A model generated the notes under the pieces. It saw only the letters and a program-made list of their open reading frames with translations. It searched no databases and was not told the DNA's origin. Positions 35,590 to 45,481 of a DNA stretch of 64,000 nucleotides are shown here, piece by piece. The position numbers and the translations under genes are program-made. Position 1 is the stretch's first letter. Every line of letters begins with the position of its first letter. Location of the stretch: the NCBI GenBank assembly GCA_022072165.1, contig JAJVIF010000001.1, positions 895,353-959,352 of the forward strand. Reading direction: 5' to 3'. The DNA is from a bacterium. GTDB taxonomy: Bacteria > JAJVIF01.

Positions 35590-35802
35590 TTAGAAGGCGC
35601 GTTGCAGTCCCCGAACCAGCCAGAGCCAGATGGCGAGTCCGACCACGAACATCACCGCCAGCAGGAGCGGGACGAACCGGAGCGCATCCTGATCCTTCAT
35701 GGCTGCTTTAGCCAGCGTCCAGAGGATCGCGACACCTGCTCCACCGATGACGCTGTAGACAAGTGTGGCGTTTATGAGCCCCTGGATGTGCTTCTGTGAC
35801 AT
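35590..35802 (-). CDS. Small two-helix membrane protein
   Basis: 70 residues. Two hydrophobic helices (about 12-30, LVYSVIGGAGVAILWTLAKA, and 44-63, FVPLLLAVMFVVGLAIWLWL) are joined by a short charged loop (KDQDALR). A Lys/Gln N-terminus and Arg-rich end suggest a simple hairpin. No family recognised. It fits neatly between the MBL and GAF genes on the same strand, which supports it being real. Confidence 0.6.
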   Translation of the reverse strand: MSQKHIQGLINATLVYSVIGGAGVAILWTLAKAAMKDQDALRFVPLLLAVMFVVGLAIWLWLVRGLQRAF

Positions 35803-35836
35803 GCGCTGATTCTACAGTTGAATCACGATACATGAG

Positions 35837-36520
35837 TCACATGTATTTACCACGACCTGCGATACCGAGCTGCTCGGGGGACATCCGGAGATACGGGTTG
35901 TACCGCCGTTCCTCCCCTATCGTGCTGGACGGGCCATGGCCTGAGAAAAACGGCAGATCATCCGGCAGGACCAGGAGCTTCTCCCGGATGGAAGCAAACA
36001 ATTGCGCCCCATCGCCGCCAGGGAAATCCCAGCGTCCCACGGAGCCGGCAAACAGCGTGTCGCCTGCGATGAGGAAGTCCTGACACAGCAAACAGACTCC
36101 GCCTGGTGTATGTCCGGGGGTGTGGATCACACGGAACGCATCGGGAGTGCCATCTGCCCGCAGGCCCATCGCAACCACGTCACCGTCCTGGTACTCCACA
36201 TCGAGCGCAATCGGCTCCCATTGATGCCCCAGCATCGCCAGAAACTGGGAATCATTCTCCTGGAACAGCCGGTGCTCCGCCGGATGCCCATAGACCTGTG
36301 CGCCGGTTTTGCGACGCATCTCGTTGACGCCGATGGCATGGTCGATGTGCCCGTGGGTCTGGAGGATTTTGGTGATGCGACGGCCACGAGATGCGGCGAG
36401 TTCGATCAGCTCATCTATCGCCCAGGCGGGATCAATGGCAGCGCATTCCTCGCCCTGATCCGGTCCGGTGAGATAGAGATTGTTGGCGAACGGTCCGCGC
36501 TCGATAGACGTGATCCACAT
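35837..36520 (-). CDS. Metallo-beta-lactamase-fold hydrolase (glyoxalase II-like)
   Basis: About 227 residues from the ATG at 36520 (MWITSIERGPFANNLYL); an ATG seven codons upstream is also in frame. The binuclear metal motif is THGHIDHAIG, followed by HTPGHTPGGV, the bridging Asp in LIAGDTLFAG and FFSGHGP. This is the glyoxalase II/YcbL type that hydrolyses thioesters such as lactoylglutathione. Spacing suggests cotranscription with dtd upstream. Confidence 0.9.
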   Translation of the reverse strand: MWITSIERGPFANNLYLTGPDQGEECAAIDPAWAIDELIELAASRGRRITKILQTHGHIDHAIGVNEMRRKTGAQVYGHPAEHRLFQENDSQFLAMLGHQWEPIALDVEYQDGDVVAMGLRADGTPDAFRVIHTPGHTPGGVCLLCQDFLIAGDTLFAGSVGRWDFPGGDGAQLFASIREKLLVLPDDLPFFSGHGPSSTIGEERRYNPYLRMSPEQLGIAGRGKYM

Positions 36521-36561
36521 GGGGCATACCCTAGCAGACAAGTACGTATCGGGTCGTGGGC

Positions 36562-37011
36562 TTAGCGAGCAGGCGACTCCAGCATCAGCGTGACCGGCCC
36601 ATCATTCACCAGATGCACCTGCATCATGGCCCCGAACTCGCCGGTCGGCACCGGATGTCCCAGCCCTTCAGCTAGCAGCGTTATCACCTGCTCATAGAGG
36701 TCGCGCCCTGACTCAGGTCCTGCTGCTTCGGTGAAGGCGGGGCGGAATCCCCGACGGACATCGCCATAGAGGGTGAATTGCGACACCACGAGGATCTCCT
36801 GCTGCTGGTCCAGAACCGATTCGTTCATCTTGCCAGCGGCATCGGGCAGCACGCGCAGATTGAGCAGTTTGTGCGCGATCCAGCGGGCATCAGCGTCAGT
36901 GTCGTCCTGGTGCACGCCCAGCAGGACCAGGAGTCCGGGACCAATAGCGCCGGTGACACGGCCGGAGACTTCGACGCGGGCGGAGGAGACTCGCTGAACC
37001 AGGGCGCGCAT
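36562..37011 (-). CDS. dtd: D-aminoacyl-tRNA deacylase
   Basis: 149 residues from the ATG at 37011 ([17 protein letters not shown]), the canonical start of the family; the frame is open further upstream only because the region overlaps the thioredoxin gene. Dtd removes D-amino acids, and glycine from tRNA-Ala. The signature motifs [15 protein letters not shown] and NDGPVTLML (Gly-cisPro type and NxGPxT) are intact. Confidence 0.94.
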   Translation of the reverse strand: MRALVQRVSSARVEVSGRVTGAIGPGLLVLLGVHQDDTDADARWIAHKLLNLRVLPDAAGKMNESVLDQQQEILVVSQFTLYGDVRRGFRPAFTEAAGPESGRDLYEQVITLLAEGLGHPVPTGEFGAMMQVHLVNDGPVTLMLESPAR

Positions 37012-37039
37012 AACTGATGAGTGTAGCGAAGGCGCTGGA

Positions 37040-37615
37040 CTAACTCGCGGTCGCGAGGGTCCGGACGATCTCAGCCAGATTGCCGGGGAGTTTGCTGCCG
37101 GTCCATCGGACCTGTCCCTGCGGATCAATGATGACGGTCGTGGGTGTGACACGGACCCCCAGGGTTTGCCAGACCTGCACTGTCTGGTCATCGAGGCTGC
37201 CGGCGACAGGCCACGTGACACCCCGGGCTTCAACAAAGCGTTCCAGTGTCCGACGATCCCGGTCAGAGGCGATCGCGATAAAGGTGAGATCGGTCATGTT
37301 GCCCAGTTCCTGCTGCCATGCGTCACGGAGCGCAGGTGTTTCAGCCACACAGGGAGGGCAGGTGGTCCCCCAGAAATGGAGCACCGTGACCTGTCCAGCA
37401 AACGACGCTGATGAGACTTCCGTGCCATCCAGGAGTGTCAGTTCGATGGCTGGCAGGGCGGCGCGTGGCTGCAACGACGCGGGATCGACCCGGGGACCCA
37501 GTCCAGTCTCCCCGCTTTGGGGGACTGTCAGCATCCAGAAAACCGCCATCGCGAAGAGGCCACCCACCAGGGCTGCGCCGAATCGCATCAGGGATGGCGG
37601 ACGTCGGGAGTCCAT
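37040..37615 (-). CDS. Membrane-anchored TlpA/ResA-type thioredoxin
   Basis: 191 residues. One N-terminal membrane anchor ([20 protein letters not shown]) precedes a thioredoxin fold with the pair TCPPC (C86, C89) and a later [16 protein letters not shown] containing the cis-Pro. This is a second extracytoplasmic thiol-disulfide protein beside the one at 2040. It sits 11 nt after the lipoamide dehydrogenase gene and before dtd. The partner is unknown. Confidence 0.88.
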   Translation of the reverse strand: MDSRRPPSLMRFGAALVGGLFAMAVFWMLTVPQSGETGLGPRVDPASLQPRAALPAIELTLLDGTEVSSASFAGQVTVLHFWGTTCPPCVAETPALRDAWQQELGNMTDLTFIAIASDRDRRTLERFVEARGVTWPVAGSLDDQTVQVWQTLGVRVTPTTVIIDPQGQVRWTGSKLPGNLAEIVRTLATAS

Positions 37616-37626
37616 CGGGACAGTGG

Positions 37627-39063
37627 TTACTTTCTGGCGGCGGCCGGGGCCTTGTTCAGCTGGTGGATGGCTCGCTCATCAGCCGCGAGGGCGGCTTCAT
37701 GCAGCGACTCCGCCAGGGTCGGATGGGCGTGGACGGTGTGCTGCAGATCTTCCAGCGTCGCGCCGAGTTCCAGCGCGAGTCCCGCCTCAGCGATGAGGTC
37801 CGATGCGTGGGGTCCCATGATGTGGACGCCCAGCAGGGCATCGGTATCGGGGTCGGCCAGCACTTTCGCGAAGCCTTCCGGTTCGCCCAGCGCAAGCGCT
37901 TTCCCGTTCGCGACAAACCGGAACATCCCCTTCTTGTAGGGCGTACCGGCAGACTTCAGTTCCTGCTCCGTGAGTCCGACATGGGCGATCTCTGGGCTGG
38001 TGAAGATCGCGCCGGGAATCACGCGGTCAAACTCAACATCGTGACCCGCGATCCGCTCCGCCGCGATGATCCCCTCTTCGGAGGCTTTGTGCGCATACAT
38101 GATGCCGCCGACCACATCGCCGATGGCGTAGACCGTCCTGTTCGAGGTCCGCTGTGACTTGTCGACCGTGATGAAGCCCTTCCCATCAGCTTCCACGTTC
38201 ACCCGCTCCAGGCCAAGGTTCGCACTGGAAGGCTTGCGACCAACCGCCACCAGAATCTTGTCGACTGTGATTGTTTCAGACGGACCACCAGCGGCGGGCT
38301 CCAGCGTGACCACCAGGCCGTCTTTCGTGGTCTCGACCCCCTTCGCCTTTGTCGAAAGTCGGATGTCGAGCCCCTGGCCTTTGAAAATCGGCAGCGCCCG
38401 CTTGGAGACATCCTCATCCATTGTCGGCGCGATGCGATCGAGAAACTCCACGATGGTGACCTGGCTCCCCAGGCGCTGCCAGATCGATCCCATTTCGAGG
38501 CCGATAGCGCCAGCGCCGATCACCAGGAGACGCTTAGGGATCTCGGTCCACTCCAGCGCTTCAGTGCTGGAAACGATGGTGTCGCCGTTGAAGTCAAAGC
38601 CCGGCAACGTCGCGGGCTGCGAACCGGTGGCGATGATGGCGTAGTCGAACTCGACCACCCGAATCGTGCCGGTGGCCGCATCATCAGCCCGGAGGCGTCC
38701 CTGCCCCTGGAACTCACCCCGGCCCCGAATCACCGTGATGTCGTTGCCTTCCAGCAGCTTCTGAACCCCGCCGGTAAGCTGCTGCACAACGCCTGCACGA
38801 CGCGCCTGCAGCTTCTGCATATCCAGCCCTTTGCGCTCAATCTGGAAGCCGCGATCTTCCAGATGTCCCATCTGGGACCAGAGTTTGGAGTCATCCAGGA
38901 GCGCCTTGGAGGGGACACAGCCGACATTCAGGCAGACACCACCGATGTGGCGGTCTTCCACGATGGCGACCTGGAGCCCGAGCTGGGCTGCCCGGATGGC
39001 GGCGACATAGCCCCCGGGTCCGGACCCGACCACCACGACATCGACGATGGTTGCTGGAATCAT
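37627..39063 (-). CDS. lpdA: Dihydrolipoyl dehydrogenase (E3)
   Basis: 478 residues. E3 reoxidises the dihydrolipoyl group of E2 using FAD and NAD+. FAD loop GSGPGGYVAAIRA, redox disulfide GGVCLNVGCVPSKALL (C44, C49), NAD loop IGAGAIGLEMGSIW, and the catalytic C-terminal AHPTLAESLHEA (His-Glu dyad) are all intact. GAAGGAG precedes the ATG. Last gene of the E1 alpha, E1 beta, E2, E3 operon. Confidence 0.95.
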   Translation of the reverse strand: MIPATIVDVVVVGSGPGGYVAAIRAAQLGLQVAIVEDRHIGGVCLNVGCVPSKALLDDSKLWSQMGHLEDRGFQIERKGLDMQKLQARRAGVVQQLTGGVQKLLEGNDITVIRGRGEFQGQGRLRADDAATGTIRVVEFDYAIIATGSQPATLPGFDFNGDTIVSSTEALEWTEIPKRLLVIGAGAIGLEMGSIWQRLGSQVTIVEFLDRIAPTMDEDVSKRALPIFKGQGLDIRLSTKAKGVETTKDGLVVTLEPAAGGPSETITVDKILVAVGRKPSSANLGLERVNVEADGKGFITVDKSQRTSNRTVYAIGDVVGGIMYAHKASEEGIIAAERIAGHDVEFDRVIPGAIFTSPEIAHVGLTEQELKSAGTPYKKGMFRFVANGKALALGEPEGFAKVLADPDTDALLGVHIMGPHASDLIAEAGLALELGATLEDLQHTVHAHPTLAESLHEAALAADERAIHQLNKAPAAARK

Positions 39064-39116
39064 GAGTGCACTCCTTCAGGGCTCTTTGCTTTTGGCGGTC
39101 GGGCTCAGGCAGGCAT

Positions 39117-40514
39117 CTAGAGCAACATGCTCGCCGGCTCTTCGAGGTATCCAATGACCCGGTTTACGAACCGGACGTTGTAGACCCCATCGACCAGCCG
39201 ATGATCGAAACAGGCCGAGACGTTCATGATGTCCCGGATCACGATTTCGTCGTTGCGGACCACCGGCAGCCGGCGGATCTTGTTGACCCCGAGAATGCCG
39301 ACATTGGGGTAGTTGATGATGGGGGTCGAGGCGATGGAGCCTTCGGCACCAGCGTTCGTAATGGTGTAGGTTGCGCCCTGCAGGTCGCTCAATTGCGCCT
39401 TGCCATCCCGGACCAGTCCGGCGACCCGGTTGATCTCCTGCTGGAGGGCGACGAGCCCCATGGTATCGGCGTAGCGCACCACCGGGACTGTCAGCCCCTG
39501 CGGGGCATCCACCGCGATCCCCAGATGCACATGTCCTGCGGTCCGGACTTCTCCGGCTTCCAGATCGAGAATGCTGTTGAGCAGCGGGAACTCCCGAAGC
39601 GACATCGCGACTGCCTTCGCGATAAAGGTCGTAAGGGTCAGGCGAAGCCCATACCGCTGCTCGACCTGGGCATTGAGCCGCTTGCGGAGCGCGAGGAGTG
39701 CGGTGACATCGCACTCGTCGATGCTGACCGTATGCACCGCCTGATCAACGCTGTTCCGCAGATAGGTCGCGATGGTGCGTCGGATGGTCGAAAGTCGCTC
39801 GGAGGTCCAGCGCTCTTCGCCAGTCGGGACCGGAATCGACATGATCGGCACTGCTGGCTTGGGTGCAGGGGCAGCAGCCGTCGCAACCGGGGCCGGTGCA
39901 GCCGCCAGGGGGGCATAGGCAGGCGTGGTTGCAGCCTGCTCCGCGACACGTCCGCTGGCCAGGAATCGCTCGATATCCGCAGGAGTCACGCGCCCGTGAC
40001 GTCCGGTGCCCCGAATCGTGCCGAGTTCTGGAGCCGACAAGCCGGCTTCCCGGATCAGGCGTCGCACCCGGGGGGTGTAGCGATGTGGCTTGCCATCGGC
40101 AGATGCTGCCGCGTGGGCGTGCCCGTTGGACGAAGGAGTTGCTGCGGCCGGGGGAGCGACAGGTGTCGCGACTGCAGTTGCTGGTGCAGCGGAAGCTGGC
40201 GGCGGGGAGATGGGCTTGCCATTCGTGGTTGCGGTCGCGGCGGCCGGAGCCGAGGCGCTGGCGCTGCGAGTGCCGGACGTTTCAATGTAGCCCAGCACTT
40301 GCTCGGGCTCGACGACTTCTCCCGCCTGCACCACGATGTCATCAATGACGCCAGAAGCGGAAGCGAGGACATCGTTGCTGACCTTGTCAGTCTCGATAAC
40401 CAGAATCGCCTGATCCTTCTGGATCGTCTCCCCAGGCTGCACTTTCCACTCCGCGAGGGTGCCGGTAAAGACACTGACTCCCAGGGGCGGACACTGGATT
40501 GCGATGCGACTCAT
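39117..40514 (-). CDS. Dihydrolipoamide acyltransferase (E2) of a 2-oxoacid dehydrogenase complex
   Basis: 465 residues from the ATG at 40514 with GAAGGAGG seven bases upstream. One N-terminal lipoyl domain (lipoyl Lys in VIETDKVSNDVLASASG), a long Ala/Pro/Thr linker, an E3-binding domain (TPRVRRLIREAGLS and GTGRHGRVTPADIERFL), a second Ala/Pro linker and the acyltransferase core with the active-site segment DHRLVDGVYNVRF. The acyl substrate (acetyl or branched-chain) cannot be told from sequence by eye; the E1 partners suggest the alpha2beta2 class. Confidence 0.93.
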   Translation of the reverse strand: MSRIAIQCPPLGVSVFTGTLAEWKVQPGETIQKDQAILVIETDKVSNDVLASASGVIDDIVVQAGEVVEPEQVLGYIETSGTRSASASAPAAATATTNGKPISPPPASAAPATAVATPVAPPAAATPSSNGHAHAAASADGKPHRYTPRVRRLIREAGLSAPELGTIRGTGRHGRVTPADIERFLASGRVAEQAATTPAYAPLAAAPAPVATAAAPAPKPAVPIMSIPVPTGEERWTSERLSTIRRTIATYLRNSVDQAVHTVSIDECDVTALLALRKRLNAQVEQRYGLRLTLTTFIAKAVAMSLREFPLLNSILDLEAGEVRTAGHVHLGIAVDAPQGLTVPVVRYADTMGLVALQQEINRVAGLVRDGKAQLSDLQGATYTITNAGAEGSIASTPIINYPNVGILGVNKIRRLPVVRNDEIVIRDIMNVSACFDHRLVDGVYNVRFVNRVIGYLEEPASMLL

Positions 40515-40562
40515 GCGCGGGCCTCCTTCAGGCACTGACGAAAACTGCGGCGCTGGCGCGAC

Positions 40563-41591
40563 TTACGACCGGACCAGATCGATGGCGGCTTCCACCATTT
40601 CGGTGGTCTGGGGGAGATAGTCAGCTTCCATCTTGGGATGGAACGGGAAGGGTGTGTCCTCGCCGCAAATCCGGACCGGACGGGCATCGAGGTAGTCGAA
40701 GGCGGCTTCTGTGACGGTCGAGACAATCTCCGCCCCGACCCCCCCAGTGAGGGGGGCTTCGTGGACGACGATGAGACGTCCGGTTTTCTTCACGCTGTTG
40801 ATGATGGTGTCGCGGTCGAGGGGGAGGAGGGTCTTCAGGTCGATGACTTCCGCCGATATGTCCGACTCACGCTGCAGATCGCGAGCCGCATCCAGGGCCC
40901 GGAAGAGCATGAGGCCATAGGCAACGATGGTGACATCGGTCCCCTCCTGGACCACGCTGGCCTTCCCGATCTCGACCGTGTAGTCGCCATCGGGGATGTC
41001 CGCCATATGCTCGCGGTCTCGGAACATCCGGACCGCCTTGCCCTCCACCTTCTCGCGATAGAGCCGCTTGTGCTCGAAGAAGATGACAGGATTGTTATCG
41101 CGGACCGCAGCCTTCAGGAGCCCCTTCGCATCGTAGGGGGTCGCCGGACAGACGACCTTCAGTCCGGGCACGTGCAGGTACCAGGCCTCGTTGGACTGCG
41201 AATGGTAGACCCCGCCGCCAACCCCGCCGCCATAGGGGACCCGAACGACGATGGGACAGGCCCAGGTGCCACCGGAGCGGAAGTAGAGCTTCGCGGCCTG
41301 ATTGGTGAGCTGGTCGTGACAGGGGGCGATGAAGTCGCCGAACTGGATTTCAGCGATGGGGCGCATCCCCACCAGGGAGGCCCCGACCGCAGCGCCGATG
41401 ATCAGTTCCTCGGCGATGGGGGTATCCAGGCAGCGCCAGAAGCCGAACTCGTCTTTGAGTCCGGCGGTGGCTTTGAACACACCGCCATAGATGCCGATGT
41501 CCTGTCCCATGACAAAGACATTGGGGTCCCGGCGCATCTCTTCGGCCTGAGCCTCGATGATGGCATCGACATAGGTGAGGCGCTTCGTCAT
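40563..41591 (-). CDS. pdhB: 2-oxoacid dehydrogenase E1 component, beta subunit
   Basis: 342 residues. Conserved E1 beta motifs include MGQDIGIYGGVFKATAGL, the segment TPIAEELIIGAAVGASLVG and RVPYGGGVGGGVYHSQSNEA. Together with the alpha subunit it decarboxylates the 2-oxoacid using thiamine diphosphate and passes the acyl group to E2. GGAAGGA precedes the ATG. It could equally be named for a branched-chain enzyme (bkdB). Confidence 0.92.
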   Translation of the reverse strand: MTKRLTYVDAIIEAQAEEMRRDPNVFVMGQDIGIYGGVFKATAGLKDEFGFWRCLDTPIAEELIIGAAVGASLVGMRPIAEIQFGDFIAPCHDQLTNQAAKLYFRSGGTWACPIVVRVPYGGGVGGGVYHSQSNEAWYLHVPGLKVVCPATPYDAKGLLKAAVRDNNPVIFFEHKRLYREKVEGKAVRMFRDREHMADIPDGDYTVEIGKASVVQEGTDVTIVAYGLMLFRALDAARDLQRESDISAEVIDLKTLLPLDRDTIINSVKKTGRLIVVHEAPLTGGVGAEIVSTVTEAAFDYLDARPVRICGEDTPFPFHPKMEADYLPQTTEMVEAAIDLVRS

Positions 41592-41652
41592 GCGGGGTCA
41601 TCCTTCCGGTAGCGAGTAACAGTCTGAAGACGGAGTCGCAGGGGAGACTTAA

Positions 41653-42753
41653 TCAGAGGGCCGACTTGCCATCCCAGCGCTCCCAGCGCTGTTGGGCGGG
41701 GGCGGGCAGCGGACCATCCGGGCAATAGACGTACTGCTTGTAGTCCTCGGCCTCGGGATGGGGGTCGAGCTCCGCCCGGGCCACCTCGTCCTCGATATGG
41801 GCCTTGATAGCGGCTTCCTTGGCCGCGACTTCATCGGCGGTGTAGATGCCGTGATCGATGAGCCACTTCTCGAAGGTCGCCACCGGGTCCTTGGCCTTCC
41901 AGTAATCGACCTCCGCCTGATCCCGATAGTTCGCCGGGTCGATGGAACTGTGGCCGTACCAGCGGTACGTGTCGAACTGGAACAGGGTCGGACCCTCGCC
42001 ATTGCGTGCCCGCTCAACGGCTTCCCGCACCGGTCCGATCATGTTGGGGACATCGTTGCCATCGAGGCGGATCCCCGGCATGTTGAATCCGATGGCCCGG
42101 AGGGTGAGGTCCTCGACCGCCGCCTGGAGGTGAATCGGCACTGACTCCGCCCACCAGTTGTTCTGGATGATGAAGATGACCGGCAGCCGGTGGATCCCGG
42201 CGAAGTTCATCGCTTCATACAGGGGTCCCTTGGAGGAGCCCCCTTCGCCCAGGGTCTGGATCGCGACATTCCGTTGGCCACGCATTTTGAAGGCCAGGGC
42301 AGCCCCGGCAGAGACACAGTACTGATTGGCGATAATCGAAGAACAGACCAAAAAGTTGCCCTTGGTGTAACCCCAGAAGACCGGGTGGCTGTTCCCTTTG
42401 TCCTGGGAGGTCGAGCGGGATTTCACATTGCAGGCGAGCTCATAGATCGGCGCGCCCCGAACAATCGCCCCGGCCAGATCCCGGTGGCTGGGGAGGAAGA
42501 TGTCGTCTTCTTCACCGGCGAAGTACCCCGGCACGACATCGCAGGCTTCCTGACCGACCTGGGCAAAGTAGGTCCCCAGCAGCTGCCCGGCCCGGAACAT
42601 TTCGACCATCCGCTGGTCGAACTCCCGGGTGAGTTTCATGTAGTGGTGGATGTCCTTCAGTTCCTGCGGACTCGCGGGCAACTGAGAGGCCTTCGCAGCC
42701 TGCTGGCCGTTGGCCGGAGCCGTGGTGCGGGCGGTGCTTTGCTGGGGGGTCAT
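41653..42753 (-). CDS. pdhA: 2-oxoacid dehydrogenase E1 component, alpha subunit
   Basis: 366 residues from the ATG at 42753 with AAGGAG upstream. The thiamine-diphosphate motif is split as GEGGSSKGPLYEAMNFAG and FIIQNN (GDG...NN type). HYMKLTREFDQRM and SHRDLAGAIVRGAP are further E1 alpha hallmarks, and YRWYGHSSIDPANYR contains the regulatory loop region. First gene of the four-gene operon. The hydrophilic N-terminus (TARTTAPANGQQAAK) is probably disordered. Confidence 0.92.
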   Translation of the reverse strand: MTPQQSTARTTAPANGQQAAKASQLPASPQELKDIHHYMKLTREFDQRMVEMFRAGQLLGTYFAQVGQEACDVVPGYFAGEEDDIFLPSHRDLAGAIVRGAPIYELACNVKSRSTSQDKGNSHPVFWGYTKGNFLVCSSIIANQYCVSAGAALAFKMRGQRNVAIQTLGEGGSSKGPLYEAMNFAGIHRLPVIFIIQNNWWAESVPIHLQAAVEDLTLRAIGFNMPGIRLDGNDVPNMIGPVREAVERARNGEGPTLFQFDTYRWYGHSSIDPANYRDQAEVDYWKAKDPVATFEKWLIDHGIYTADEVAAKEAAIKAHIEDEVARAELDPHPEAEDYKQYVYCPDGPLPAPAQQRWERWDGKSAL

Positions 42754-42959
42754 GGTGACTCCTTCGGCAGTGACGCTGTCGGCAGACAGGCCAAATCTGG
42801 CCCGCAATCAGCGGGCGCAGGGGTCGTAGGGGCATTGTACGGGATGGGTCGGGGCGGTCAACCAGTCTGCCTGATGCGTCTGCAGACCCGTGACTGAAGT
42901 TCCCTTCTCTTGTCGTGAAATACCGTGCTGACAAGTGGGGCACGCTGCTTTCAGGCAGC

Positions 42960-42984
42960 AAAACAGCGCCGCGAGCGGCGCTGT
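42960..42984 (-). terminator. Terminator between the DUF4139 gene and pdhA
   Basis: ACAGCGCCGC and GCGGCGCTGT form a 10-bp stem with a two-base loop. On the minus strand it is followed by TTTT. It lies just past the DUF4139 stop (43014), so it closes that transcript before the pdhA promoter region (42754-42959, where no other feature is seen). Confidence 0.75.
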
Positions 42985-43013
42985 AGAGGGGATTCGATTC
43001 AGTCTGGCGGACG

Positions 43014-44456
43014 CTAGTACTCCCGGCGGATGGTGTAGGTCAGGACCTTCTCGACATCCGGCTCACAGCGAACGCTGAACTCCAGGGTGGAGGCATCCTG
43101 CTTCTTGTAGTCGCCCCCGGTATGCCGGGTGACCGACCAGTCGCCATAGCTGACTTTGTCGATGACCGACACCACCGCAGCTTCGGTCTTGTGATTCCGC
43201 AACTTGACCGTGATGTCGTACTCCCAGATGTCGGTGCTGATCTTGCGCCGATTGGCGACAATCCGCTCGCCCACGATGTCGAAGGCGTTGCCCAGCAGGA
43301 GCCGGACTGTCTCATCTTTGGGGGTGTGATCGATCCGGTCTTCGCCGATGAACTGCAGCGTGCCATCGGTGTCCGCTTTGTAGACCCGGACAATCCCCTT
43401 GGGCAGGGGCATCCCCAGGTGCTGCTCCTTGGCGTTGCGGAACTCCATCTTGACCTGGATATCGACCTTCTGCGAATCCTGCGGATTCCACCACCAGTAG
43501 TCACCGCCCGGCTCGAAGACGAACTTCTTGGTCGCCGGGACCTTTGCCGCATCGAGGAGGGCGATCTGCTTCTGCTCGTTGTTGCGGAGGGTGGTGGCCC
43601 GTCCCAGGGTGTAGAGGTGGTACTCGAAGAACGACTTTTCCTCGAACTGCTCCGCCGCTTTGGACCGCACCATGTCCATTTCCATCGCAGCCATCGGCAT
43701 CGCGCCGGCGTAGTCCGGCTGGACCCGGTTGACATCGCCAGCGATGAGCTTCAGGGTGGCGTTGTTGTAGGAGGTGCCCGAGTTGTTGGTGATGGTGGTC
43801 CAGCCGTTCAGGTCCAGGGCCGTGTCCTTTTCATTTACCACTGCCACATAGTCGGCCTGCCAGCTCATCCCTGAGGTCAGATAGCTCATGGCGACCTGCT
43901 GCGGTCCGGCCTGATACCCCTCTGCCAGCCACTGGAGGGTCGGGACACTGATCAGTCCGCCCGGGAGTTCCGGCAGGATCAGCTGGCCGGGGATGCCGGG
44001 ATAAATCTTGCCGTCGATCTCCACCACATCCGGCGCGAGGAGGGTGGCGTTCTTGATCTGACGCCCTCCGCCGCTTTCTTCCCACAGCTGGACCTGGACC
44101 CGCTTGCCGAGGTACTTCGAGAGGAGCTTGCTCCGGTCGATGAGGTCGTACTGATAGTTCTGCTCCAGCACCGACAGCCCCTCGGGGTTGCTGAGATTCA
44201 CCAGGCTCACCGACTGGGTGTTGATCTGGCTCGCCACATCGCGCCAGTTGAGCTGGAAGGGACCGGTCGGGACAGCAACAGTCCGCACATCCCGGACGAG
44301 CCCCAGCCCATCGTTGTAGACCGTGATCGCGACACTCTGCTGGTCGCCGATGGTGGATTCCAGCGTGCTGCCCGACTGGGCAGTCGCGGCCGGTGTGAAT
44401 GACCCCAGGGTCAGCAAACAGAGTCCGGGTGCCAGAAACTGGCGAGTCGTCGTCAT
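43014..44456 (-). CDS. DUF4139 domain protein, secreted
   Basis: 480 residues with a signal peptide (FLAPGLCLLTLGSFTPAATA). The family pattern VAITVYNDGLGLVRDVRTV at the N-terminus, YLTSGMSWQADYVAVV in the centre and WEYDITVKLRNHKTEAAVV near the C-terminus fit the DUF4139 beta-rich family. Function of the family is not established. It stands alone between two terminator-like signals. Confidence 0.85.
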   Translation of the reverse strand: MTTTRQFLAPGLCLLTLGSFTPAATAQSGSTLESTIGDQQSVAITVYNDGLGLVRDVRTVAVPTGPFQLNWRDVASQINTQSVSLVNLSNPEGLSVLEQNYQYDLIDRSKLLSKYLGKRVQVQLWEESGGGRQIKNATLLAPDVVEIDGKIYPGIPGQLILPELPGGLISVPTLQWLAEGYQAGPQQVAMSYLTSGMSWQADYVAVVNEKDTALDLNGWTTITNNSGTSYNNATLKLIAGDVNRVQPDYAGAMPMAAMEMDMVRSKAAEQFEEKSFFEYHLYTLGRATTLRNNEQKQIALLDAAKVPATKKFVFEPGGDYWWWNPQDSQKVDIQVKMEFRNAKEQHLGMPLPKGIVRVYKADTDGTLQFIGEDRIDHTPKDETVRLLLGNAFDIVGERIVANRRKISTDIWEYDITVKLRNHKTEAAVVSVIDKVSYGDWSVTRHTGGDYKKQDASTLEFSVRCEPDVEKVLTYTIRREY

Positions 44457-44582
44457 GTGAGAGGGTGCCTCCAGCTACAGATGGGTCAGTGGGCGTCAGG
44501 CGATACCAGCGGCATCGTAGGGTATGACACCCCGTCGTTGCGAGTGCCCATGAGATACCGCCATCATGGTCGCGGGTTCAGG

Positions 44583-45401
44583 CTAGAGGGCGACCAGTCG
44601 CTGGAAGTCGACTGTCTGGGCCGCAAAGATGGGACCCTCGGTGCAGACCCGATCGTAACGGCCGTTCCGCATGGGCAACACGCATCCGAGGCAGGCCCCC
44701 ACCGCACATCCCATTTTGTTTTCGAACGAGAGCCAGACCGGCTTCGGGGGTGGGGCATCGGTGGTGAGACACCCCGCCCAGCGCGCGATGGCCTGCAGCA
44801 TCGGCAGGGGACCGCAGGCGAAGACCGCGCGGTAGGGCATCGACCCGACAGGCGGCAGGAGCTCCGTCACCCGCCCCGGATGGCCTGCGCTGCCATCATC
44901 GGTGGCGAGTGCGAGCGTCGCGCCGGTGGCACGAATCCGGTCGGTCATCAGCAGGAGGTCGGCGCGACGCGCCCCCTGATAGAACGTCGCTGCGATCCCC
45001 CACTCTGCCAGACGCTTTGCGAGATAGACCAGAGGCGGGACGCCTACGCCACCGCCGATCAGCGCGATGGGTCCCTCGGTGGCGAGGGTCACGGGCCAGG
45101 GATGCCCCAGGGGACCAAGGCAGTCGAGCAAGTCTCCGGGTTGTCGCTCCGCGAGGTCCCGGGTCCCCTCCCCCACGATGGCGAAGAGGATCTCGAGCTC
45201 CCAGGAGCCATCGGGTGCCTGCCGGGCGTCCTGGATTGACAGGGGGCGTCGGAGCATTTCCCCAGATGGGTCCGTCAGCAGGTGGACGAACTGTCCAGGC
45301 TGGGCGAGGGGGGCGATGGCGGGGGACTCCAGGGTGAGGAGGAAGTAGCCGGGGGCGACTTCCTGGCGGGTCTTCAGGCGGCAGCGCTCCTGGAGTGTCA
45401 T
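44583..45401 (-). CDS. pyrK: Dihydroorotate dehydrogenase electron transfer subunit
   Basis: 272 residues from the ATG at 45401 (MTLQERCRLKTRQEV), selected over an ATG 17 codons upstream. PyrK carries FAD and a [2Fe-2S] cluster and passes electrons from the PyrD flavin to NAD+. The FAD-binding motif (RRPLSIQDA) and NAD region (LIGGGVGVPPLVYLAKRL) are present, and the cluster Cys motif is CAVGACLGCVLP followed by RVCTEGP. The start region abuts the CRISPR leader (106 bp). pyrD is not adjacent. Confidence 0.9.
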   Translation of the reverse strand: MTLQERCRLKTRQEVAPGYFLLTLESPAIAPLAQPGQFVHLLTDPSGEMLRRPLSIQDARQAPDGSWELEILFAIVGEGTRDLAERQPGDLLDCLGPLGHPWPVTLATEGPIALIGGGVGVPPLVYLAKRLAEWGIAATFYQGARRADLLLMTDRIRATGATLALATDDGSAGHPGRVTELLPPVGSMPYRAVFACGPLPMLQAIARWAGCLTTDAPPPKPVWLSFENKMGCAVGACLGCVLPMRNGRYDRVCTEGPIFAAQTVDFQRLVAL

Positions 45402-45481
45402 GGGGCTATTGAAGCATGGGGCGCGGGGCGGGGTCGCGGGGTTTGGGAGCAATCAGGTGCGTCGGGTGCTCATCAGTTGGT

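Noticed and set aside
39066-40538. 490-codon plus-strand open frame
   Set aside because: It is antisense to the E2 gene, whose lipoyl, E3-binding and catalytic motifs are intact; a GC-rich shadow.
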